From Kineosporia sp. R_H_3 (GTDB lineage: Bacteria; Actinomycetota; Actinomycetes; Actinomycetales; Kineosporiaceae), in the NCBI RefSeq assembly GCF_002198675.1, contig NZ_MWLL01000195.1:1-45501 (forward strand): a stretch of 45,501 nucleotides of DNA. Direction: 5' to 3'. This document shows positions 23,602-31,000 of this stretch, piece by piece (the first letter of the stretch is position 1; the number at the start of each line of letters is the position of its first letter). The notes under the pieces were generated by a model. It saw only the letters and a program-made list of their open reading frames with translations, had not been told where the DNA came from and did no database searches. The position numbers were made by a program, and so were the translations under genes.

Positions 23602-24576
23602 ATGACCCACACCACCACTGCACAGAACCCCACCCACCCGGCCGAGTCCGGGCTCGCCTCGCCGCTGGTCGCGGCGCTCGAGGCCACCTGGGCCGCGATC
23701 CAGCACCGCCACCCCGAGATCCCCGACGTCGTCATCGTCGTCGCCGCCGGGTCCGTCGGCGTCCCGCGCGGGGCCCTGAAGTTGGGCCACTTCGCGGCAC
23801 GCCGCTGGACCCACGCCGGACCGGGCACCCAGCGCGGCCCGGCCGTCGAGTCCGGCGACGCTGAGCAGCAGGTCGGGATGCCCGAGGTGTTCGTCGGGGG
23901 CGAGGGCCTCGCGCTCGGCGCGGTCGACGTCCTGGGGACCCTGCTGCACGAGGCCACCCACGCCCTGGCGCACGTCCGGCAGGTGCAGGACACGTCGCGT
24001 CAGGGTCGCTACCACAACCGGCGGTTCCGGAACCTGGCCGAGGAGATGGGCCTGTTCGTCGCCGAGGCCCCCGGGATCGGCTGGTCCGACACCTTCGTTC
24101 CCGAGGCCGCCCGTACTGACTACGCGCACGTGCTCGATGCGCTGTCGGCCGCGATCCGGATCCACCGCCGCGCCGAAGGCACCCTCGTCCCGGCCACGCC
24201 CGGTGACCAGGACGGCGCCGCCGCGCCCGGTCCGGCCGGTGGCACGGGCGGGACGGCGTCCGGGGCCGGGTCGCGGAACGGCGCTGCTGCGCGGTGCGGG
24301 TGTGGTCGACGGATCAGGGTGACCGCGTCCGTCCTCGCGCTCGGCCCGATCACCTGCGGGATCTGCGGCCAGCCCTTCACCATCCCCGACACCCCTCCGA
24401 CCACCGGCTCCACGGTCGACGAGAGCGACGATGACGCCGACGACGAGGCCGATGACGCCGGGCCAGTCGAGGACGAGGACACGGCGGGGAGCGTGTCGCG
24501 GCAGCACTACATCGACACCGGCCACTACCTCGACAGCGACGGCCTGTGCCCCTGCGACGAGGAGGGGGCGGCGTGA
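23602..24576 (+). CDS. SprT-like zinc metallopeptidase-domain protein
   Basis: 324 residues. The zinc-peptidase motif HEATH is at residues 116-120 (TLLHEATHALAHVR), followed by the SprT-like block DTSRQGRYHNRRFRNLAEEMGL. A C-terminal zinc ribbon is made by CGCGRRIRV and CGICGQPF (about 232-260), then an acidic tail. Proteins of this layout are common on actinobacterial plasmids and may process DNA-protein crosslinks, by analogy with SprT/Spartan, or handle relaxase; both are inference. ATG 23602 has an AGGAG 9 nt upstream. Confidence 0.75.
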   Translation: MTHTTTAQNPTHPAESGLASPLVAALEATWAAIQHRHPEIPDVVIVVAAGSVGVPRGALKLGHFAARRWTHAGPGTQRGPAVESGDAEQQVGMPEVFVGGEGLALGAVDVLGTLLHEATHALAHVRQVQDTSRQGRYHNRRFRNLAEEMGLFVAEAPGIGWSDTFVPEAARTDYAHVLDALSAAIRIHRRAEGTLVPATPGDQDGAAAPGPAGGTGGTASGAGSRNGAAARCGCGRRIRVTASVLALGPITCGICGQPFTIPDTPPTTGSTVDESDDDADDEADDAGPVEDEDTAGSVSRQHYIDTGHYLDSDGLCPCDEEGAA

Positions 24577-24646
24577 CCGGGCGCAGCCGGGCCGGGCAGT
24601 CCGGTCCGGCCCGCCGGTCCAGCACGCCCGGCCCGTCGGGTCGGCT

Positions 24647-25009
24647 GTGTCGGCCGGTGCTGGTGGGGTGTCGGGGCAGGGCGACCTGCTCGACCTGCTC
24701 GCCGCCGAGACGGCCGCCTCGACGGCGGCCGCCGTCGGGACGTCGCCGCTGACGGTCACGCACATGGTGCTGCCGAACATGGCCCTCGCGTGCGGCCGCG
24801 ACCAGCTCGAACTCACCCGCGCCGCGGCCGCCGCCCACCACACCGGGCCGGTTGTTGAGCCGGCCGCCGGTGAGGGCGGGGAGACGAGGCAACGGCCGCG
24901 GCTCCTGGCCTACTCGCCCGCGCACGTCACCTGCGCCGACTGCCTGGCCGTCGGCGAACTCACCGCGCTGTGCGCGGCGATGCAGTCCCGCCAAGCACCC
25001 ACCACCTGA
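24647..25009 (+). CDS. Small plasmid-type protein with Cys pairs, unknown
   Basis: 120 residues if started at the GTG at 24647; GTG 24668 is an alternative and neither has a strong ribosome-binding site. Protein-like sequence begins GQGDLLDLLAAETAASTAA and ends with VTCADCLAVGELTALCAAM. HMVLPNMALACGRDQLEL is a second conserved-looking block. The His and Cys residues could bind zinc. Unrecognised; its place between other transfer genes suggests an accessory role. Confidence 0.45.
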   Translation: MSAGAGGVSGQGDLLDLLAAETAASTAAAVGTSPLTVTHMVLPNMALACGRDQLELTRAAAAAHHTGPVVEPAAGEGGETRQRPRLLAYSPAHVTCADCLAVGELTALCAAMQSRQAPTT

Positions 25010-25067
25010 CCATCCCCGTTCTGACCACCCCGTCCCGCAGACCCGCTGTCACAGAGGAGACGCTGCC

Positions 25068-25616
25068 ATGTCGCAGTTCGCCACGACCGACCCGTCGATC
25101 GCCTACTACGCCCACCGCCTCCACGCACCGGCCCCCAAGGGACACCTATTCGCGTCCGTGTGCTGGCTCGTCGTCCGCCACCCCGTCCTGCACCAGCTCG
25201 CCGCCCGCATCCCCGGCGCCGTCGACACCGACGGCGACGTCCTGCCCTGGATCCTCGCCGACGCCCTCGCCGACCTCGACACCCACCTGGGCGCCTGGGC
25301 CGAGTACACGCGCACCCACCGCGCCCCGCAGGTGCGCAACGAGGCCGACGAACGCCGCTACGACACCTGGGTCGACAACGGCCCGCGGCCGTCGGAGCGG
25401 GTCAAGGCGCTCGGGGTGATGTCCCGCACCGAGATCAGCCGCCTTCGCCTGCTCGCCGCGTTCTCCGACGACAAGCCCGTCACCTTCGCCGTCGGCATGC
25501 TCTGGGGCTTCGACCCCGCCGGCGAGGCCCTCGTCCGGGACTGGATGACCGCCATCCAGGCCTACCGCGGCGACACCACCCCCATCCCCGCCCCGAACGC
25601 GACCGGCAATGACTGA
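25068..25616 (+). CDS. Unrecognised 182-residue protein of the transfer region
   Basis: 182 residues from ATG 25068, preceded by AGAGGAGA. Soluble and mostly helical, with GHLFASVCWLVVRHPVLHQLAARI, ADALADLDTHLGAWAEYTR and VGMLWGFDPAGEALVRDWM. No catalytic motif seen. The stop overlaps the next start by 8 nt (ATGACTGA), so the two are coupled. Probably a conserved actinobacterial plasmid protein, function unknown. Confidence 0.6.
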   Translation: MSQFATTDPSIAYYAHRLHAPAPKGHLFASVCWLVVRHPVLHQLAARIPGAVDTDGDVLPWILADALADLDTHLGAWAEYTRTHRAPQVRNEADERRYDTWVDNGPRPSERVKALGVMSRTEISRLRLLAAFSDDKPVTFAVGMLWGFDPAGEALVRDWMTAIQAYRGDTTPIPAPNATGND

Positions 25617-25992
25617 CCACCCGACCGTCGACCCTGCGGTCCAGGCCGCCGGTACGGCCGTGGAGGTGTCGGTGGAGGTGTCGGTGGCGGACTGGACCGC
25701 CGGCTACGAAGCCGGGTACGCGGCCGGCTACCTCGCGGCCCGCAGCGCCCTCGACGCCGCCGCCCGCGCCCTCGCCGTGCTCCGCCCGTCCCGGGCCGTA
25801 GACGTCGCAGGCGCCCGAACCGGCACCCCGGCTGCCGACGAGCCGGACCGCAACGACCCGGCCGCCGTGGCCGCCTACCGCGCCCGGATCTACGCCTCCT
25901 GGGGCCTGCCGCCACCCACCGACCCGACAGCCGTCGAGCAGTGCTCCGAGCCAGACGCGAAGGACCGCCGGACCGCCGGAGCCACACCGTGA
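25609..25992 (+). CDS. Unrecognised 127-residue protein
   Basis: 127 residues; ATG lies inside the end of the previous gene. The middle contains a Gly/Tyr/Ala repeat-like helix (AGYEAGYAAGYLAARSALDAAARAL) suggestive of self-association. The rest is Asp/Pro-rich. The 18-bp palindrome follows the stop directly. No family recognised. Confidence 0.5.
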   Translation: MTDHPTVDPAVQAAGTAVEVSVEVSVADWTAGYEAGYAAGYLAARSALDAAARALAVLRPSRAVDVAGARTGTPAADEPDRNDPAAVAAYRARIYASWGLPPPTDPTAVEQCSEPDAKDRRTAGATP

Positions 25993-26010
25993 TTGACGCG
26001 TACGCGTCAA
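25993..26010. repeat. 18-bp palindrome copy 3 (exact)
   Basis: TTGACGCGTACGCGTCAA begins on the base after the preceding stop codon and lies 40 nt upstream of the next gene's GTG. Identical to the copy at 20268. As there, it occupies the only gap in an otherwise tightly packed stretch, so it may control transcription of the downstream genes. Confidence 0.75.
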
Positions 26011-26050
26011 CGCTGACCGTCCGAACTCGCTCTCCTGGAAGGGACCCGTC

Positions 26051-26584
26051 GTGACCCACCGAGACGCGTACCGCACCCAGCCCACCCGGCAGACCAACCG
26101 GCCCGCCACCACAGGCGCCCGCCCGGCTCCCGCCGGCGCTGCCCGGGGCGGCTTCACCAAGTCCGAGCTTGACCTCATCCACGCCACCGCCGCAGCCAAC
26201 AACTCGTTCATCTGCATCGAGTGCTCCGTCGTCCCGGAGGGCACGTTCCCGCCCACCCCCGACGGCGCGCTCCGGCCCGAGGTCGCGCGGATCATCGCCG
26301 GCCTCCGCAGGGACGCACAGCCTGCGCCCCGCTCCGCCGGGCACGGCACCCGCGCCGACCGCGCCGCTGCCCGGTCCGCTGAGCGGCCCGGCCCGGCTGG
26401 CGACCGGCTCGCTGCTCGCGTCGACGCGGCCCCAGCCTCCCGAGCGGTCAACGCCGTCGCGTACGACCGGGCTGCGTACGACCTTGAGGCCAGCCGCCAC
26501 CTCGCGGCCGCCGGCTACCAGGTCGACCTGACGGCAGTCGCCGACGCCGTCCCGGCCGACGGGCTGGAGGCCGGCCGTGGCTGA
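26051..26584 (+). CDS. Unrecognised 177-residue protein
   Basis: 177 residues from GTG 26051, with GGAAGGGA as ribosome-binding site. A Thr/Pro/Arg-rich start leads into GFTKSELDLIHATAAANNSFICIECS, then low-complexity Ala/Arg sequence and a helical end. Two close Cys (ICIEC) could bind a metal. The stop overlaps the SpdB-like start by 8 nt. Not assigned. Confidence 0.5.
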   Translation: MTHRDAYRTQPTRQTNRPATTGARPAPAGAARGGFTKSELDLIHATAAANNSFICIECSVVPEGTFPPTPDGALRPEVARIIAGLRRDAQPAPRSAGHGTRADRAAARSAERPGPAGDRLAARVDAAPASRAVNAVAYDRAAYDLEASRHLAAAGYQVDLTAVADAVPADGLEAGRG

Positions 26585-27647
26585 CACCTTCGCTCCGACC
26601 GCCGGCGAGGACGGCCGGCGCCGCTGGCCGCTGCTGCTCATCGGTGCCTCCGCCGGGACCGCGACGTGGTCCGGGTGGGTCGGTCTCGGTGAACTCACCG
26701 GCTTCGGCGTCGTCCACCCCCTCCCTGGTATCTGGGACGACCTCACCCTCAACACCGCCATCACCCTGCCGATCGGTGTCGAGGCCTACGCCGTCTACGC
26801 CCTCGCCGTCGCCACGGACGCGCGACCGCTCACCCGGCTGGCCCGCCGCTGGGCCTGGGCCTCCGCCGCGGGCGCCCTCCTGCTCGGGATGGGTGGGCAG
26901 ATCGCCTACCACCTGCTCGCCGCCCGGGGCGTCACCACCGCCCCCGCCTGGGTGGTCGCCCTCGTCTCCTCTCTGCCGGTCCTCGTCCTCGGCGCCGCAT
27001 CCCTGCTCTGGCACCTCGCCGCCGCCACCCCGACGGACACAACGCACGCCGCGACCGCAACTGCAGCTGCACCCGTCCCCGTGTCCCTGACCGTCGTCCC
27101 GGATACGGCGCCCAGCACCGCGACGAGTGCACCCGTGGTGACTGCCTCAGCCCGGCCCGCGGTCGCCGCCCAAGCGCCGTACTCACCGGCGCGGCCCGTC
27201 AAGGGCCCAGCCGTATCCGGTGCGATCGCCTCCCGCACCCCTGGCCGCTCGGGCGGCGCCCGGTCGACCGTCACGGCGACCGTGGTGAGCCCGTCGGACG
27301 ACGAGGTGCTCGCCCACCTCGACGCTCAGCCCGCCGGTGAAGACCTCCCGTCGATCCGGGCCCTGATGCGCGACCACGGCATCGGCCAGGCCCGCGCCAC
27401 CAGGATCCACCGCGAGGCCACCACCCGCCGCGCCCGCGCGACGTCCCCTGTCGCTGGTCGGGGGCATCGCGGCGGCGCCGCGATGCCCCCGCCGACAGGT
27501 CCCACCGACGACGACCCGACCACACGGCGACCAGACCGGCAGTCGCGCCACGAGGACGACGACCCGGACACCCACCGGGAGCAGAACCAGACCGACCGGG
27601 AGAGCCAGGACAGCGGCCACGAACAAGAGCACCGCGAGGACAGCTAG
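26577..27647 (+). CDS. SpdB-like/DUF2637-type membrane protein with C-terminal HTH-like segment
   Basis: 356 residues. The first 150 hold four hydrophobic helices (WPLLLIGASAGTATWSGWVGL; NTAITLPIGVEAYAVYALAV; WASAAGALLLGMGGQIAYHLL; VVALVSSLPVLVLGAASLLW), the pattern of SpdB/DUF2637 spread proteins of actinomycete plasmids. After an Ala/Pro/Thr linker, residues about 255-285 (LPSIRALMRDHGIGQARATRIHREA) look like a small helix-turn-helix used in Rep or partition proteins. The tail is highly charged. Spread proteins help plasmid movement between hyphal compartments or cells; the assignment is from topology and order. GTG start overlaps the previous gene by 8 nt. Confidence 0.65.
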   Translation: MADTFAPTAGEDGRRRWPLLLIGASAGTATWSGWVGLGELTGFGVVHPLPGIWDDLTLNTAITLPIGVEAYAVYALAVATDARPLTRLARRWAWASAAGALLLGMGGQIAYHLLAARGVTTAPAWVVALVSSLPVLVLGAASLLWHLAAATPTDTTHAATATAAAPVPVSLTVVPDTAPSTATSAPVVTASARPAVAAQAPYSPARPVKGPAVSGAIASRTPGRSGGARSTVTATVVSPSDDEVLAHLDAQPAGEDLPSIRALMRDHGIGQARATRIHREATTRRARATSPVAGRGHRGGAAMPPPTGPTDDDPTTRRPDRQSRHEDDDPDTHREQNQTDRESQDSGHEQEHREDS

Positions 27648-28034
27648 AACCCGACCAGAGACGACACCGAAGAATCACCGGACAAGATCCACAACTGAAA
27701 AGTCCAGAACCAAGATCAACTCAAGATCCGAGAAGTGCGACCAGCCAAAGAGCATTCACCAGACCCATGCATCCCGACCGAGTCGGCCAAGATCAAGATC
27801 TACAAAGAATGCGCTACACACGCATTCCCCGAACCCCCGACGGAATGCCGTCATCGCTCCGAGGTCGACCCGACTGATCAACCGGACTCGCAGCGATCGG
27901 CGGCCGCAACTCCCCAAGCGCGGGCCGGTCTCCCCGCCGGGTCAGTAGACCGGGACGGCGTGGCAGAGCTGCTGCGCCGGCTCTGGCACGTGCAGCTCGA
28001 CCGCTCGTTCCCCCTCCACGGAAGGACTTCTGCC
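27648..28034. other. Candidate oriT region upstream of the relaxase
   Basis: 387 nt with less G+C than all genes around it. It carries clustered direct repeats of CAAGATC (near 27711, 27722 and 27789-27799) and an inverted repeat GAATGCG-ctacaca-CGCATTC at 27807-27827. MobF relaxases nick beside such hairpins, often next to their own gene. The open frame continues through here, but the conserved start of TrwC proteins (MLSVTPG) only comes at 28035, so the stretch is not coding. No nick site is proven. Confidence 0.5.
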
Positions 28035-31000
28035 TTGTTGAGCGTCACGCCCGGCCACTCGGCCAGCTACCTCACGAACCAGGTCGGCGCCGGCATGGAG
28101 TCGTACTACACCGGCGCGGTCGGGGCGGGGGAGCCGCCCGGCGTCTGGCACGGCAAGGGCGCCGAGGCGCTGGGCCTGGAGGGCGAGGTCGACGCCGACG
28201 TCATGTCGGCGCTGTACGAGCGCTACCTGGACCCGACCGACGAGCGGTTCACCGACCCCGAGACGAGATACGGCTCGCGCACTCTGGGGAACCGGCCGAA
28301 GGAGTACAGGACGCCGGATGCGATCGTCGAGGACCGTACCCGCGAGTACACCACGGAGCACGCGAGTACACCGACGCCGGAGCAGATACAGGCCTGGCGA
28401 CTCGAGGCGGAGAAGAACGTATCCGCGGCGGCGCACTTCTACGACCTGACGTTCAGCCCGGACAAGTCCGTGACCGTGCTGTGGACGGCGTTCACCCGCG
28501 CCGCCGCCGAGGCTGACGCGGCCGGCGACGCCGACACAGCGGCCGGGTGGCAGTGGGCTGCCGACCAGGTCGAGGACGCCCTGATGGACGCCTCCGCCCG
28601 AGCGCTCGACTACGTCGAGCGGACCGCCGCGTTCACCCGCACCGGCCGGCACGGCGCCCGCTCCGTCACCGGGCACTGGGCCGACACCCAAGGCCTGACG
28701 GCCGCCCGGTTCCGCCAGCACACCTCCCGCGAGGGCGACCCCCAGCTGCACGTCCACCAGGCCGTCCTGAACAAGGTCCAGACCGCAGAAGGCCGCTGGC
28801 TCGCCCTCGACGGCGAAGCCGTCCACGCCGCCCGATCGGCGGCCGGCGCGATCGCCGAGCGCGCCCTCGAGCTCGACCTCACGCGCCGCCTCGGGATCCA
28901 GTGGGAGATGCGCGAGGACGGCGTCGGTCGCCGCGTCGTCGGCGTCGACCCGCAGCTCGAGGACCTGTTCTCTGCGCGCACCCGCGTCATCGGTCCAGAG
29001 GCCGAGCGCCGCCTCGACGCCTTCGAGGCTATGTACGGCCGGCCCGCGAACGCGATCGAGCGGGCGACGATCGTCAAGAAGGTCACCCTCGCCACCCGGC
29101 CGGGCAAGACCGGGTTCAGTGAGTCGCCGGACGAGCTCAACGCCCGCTGGCACGCCGAGGCATCCGGCAGCGTCGCCGGCGGACTGTCCGGCCAGGCGCA
29201 CCGGTTCCGGCACGTCCTCGACCACGCAGCGAGCGCTGCGCGGGTGAGCGCGGCCGCCCTCGACACCGCCGGGTCCGAGGTCGGGTCGGACGTCGAGCAG
29301 CTGCTCGCGGATCGACTCGCCGGTGGGCCCGAGGGCCCGGGGGAGGGGGAGACCTTCTCGCTGCGCGCGGTGCTCGCCGAGGCGCTAGAGGCCTGCCATG
29401 GGTCGGACGGGAAGTCGACTTTCACCCGGCACGACCTCATCCGCCAGATCAACCTCGCTCTGCCGGACGACCTCGGTGCCCTCGCCCCCGGCGAAGCGGA
29501 ACGGCTCCTGGAGCACCTCGCCGACGAGGCGATGCAGTCAGCGGACGTCGTCCAGGTGTCCGGGTTCGAGGTCGGGCGCGTCCCGGACTCTGCCCGCCGA
29601 GCCGACGGGACCGCCGACACGGTCAACCCCGCCCGGATCGCGTACGCCACGCGCGGGCACCTGTCCGCCGAGTGGGCCGTCCTGCGGTCGGCCGGGGAGC
29701 ACGGCCGGACGGCGCTGCCACGGTTCGTTGTCGAGGACTGGCTCGAGGCCCAGCCGGTCGGCCAGGCGCTCTCGCCGGCGCAGCGCGAGGCCCTGCTCGG
29801 CCTCGCGACGTCCGACGCTGCGGCCGCCGTCCTCGTCGGACCGGCCGGGACCGGGAAGTCGTTCACCGCCGCCGCGTTCGATGTCGCCTGGCGCGATCTC
29901 ACCGCCCAGCTCGCCGAGCACCGCAACCCCGACGTCCGCGCCCGCTACGGACCCGGCCGCGCCGTCGGCGTCGCCATCACCCAGGCCGCGGCCGACGTCC
30001 TGGCCGAGGACGGCGTCACCGACAGCGCGAACATCGCCGCCTTCCTCACCGCCCAACGCCGCCTCACCGAAGGCCGCCCCCTCGCGGGGGACGAGCGATG
30101 GCGGCTCGGCCCGAACGACGTCCTGCTCGTCGACGAGGCCTCGATGGCCGACACCGCCTCTCTGAACCGGCTCCAGGCCGCCGCCGACACCGCCGGCGCC
30201 CGCGTGGTCCTGATGGGCGACCCGCACCAGCTCGGTCCGGTCGGCGCCGGCGGCATGATGCGCGCCGCCATCGACCGCAACGCCCAGACCTTCACCCTCA
30301 GCGAGGTCCGCCGCTTCACCCACGACTGGGAAGCCACCGCCTCCCTCCGACTCCGAGACGGCCACGCCGACGCCGTCACCGACTACGACGCCCACGGCCG
30401 CCTCATCGACGCCGGCCGCGAGAAGGACGCCATCGCCGCCATCGCCCGGGCCGCCGCCGCCGACCGGCTCGCCGGCAAGGACACCGTCGTCATCACCAGC
30501 AGCAACGAGCACGCCGCCCAAGTCGCGGCCGCCGTCCGCCGCCACCTCGCCGACGTCGGCCACGTCGGCAAAGCCTCGATCCTGCTCGACCGGGACGGGA
30601 CCACCGCCGGCGTCGGCGACCTGGTCCAGGCCCGCCGGATCGACCGCCAGCTTGGCCTGGTGAACCGCGAGGTCTACCGGATCGACGCCGTCGACGAGCA
30701 CGGCACCCTCACCGCCACCTGCACCCGCACCAGCCAGTCACACACCATCCCGGCCGATTACGCCGCTGCCGACCTGTCCCTGGCGTACGCGTCGACCGCG
30801 CACGGCGCCCAAGGCCGCACCGTCGACACCAGCCACCTCCTGCTAACCCCGACCTCCGACCGGGCCGGCGCCTACGTCGGCCTCACCCGCGGCCGCGAGT
30901 CCAACACCGCCTGGGCCATCACCGACACCGGCATCCCCAACCCCGACGCCCCAACCGGGACGACCGTCCACACCGCCCGAGGACTGCTCGCCCGCGCCCT

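Noticed and set aside
27735-28034. 100-residue N-terminal extension of the relaxase
   Set aside because: MobF proteins begin at the ML-S/T-V-x-PG motif, found here at 28035. The upstream part has repeats, a hairpin and non-coding composition.
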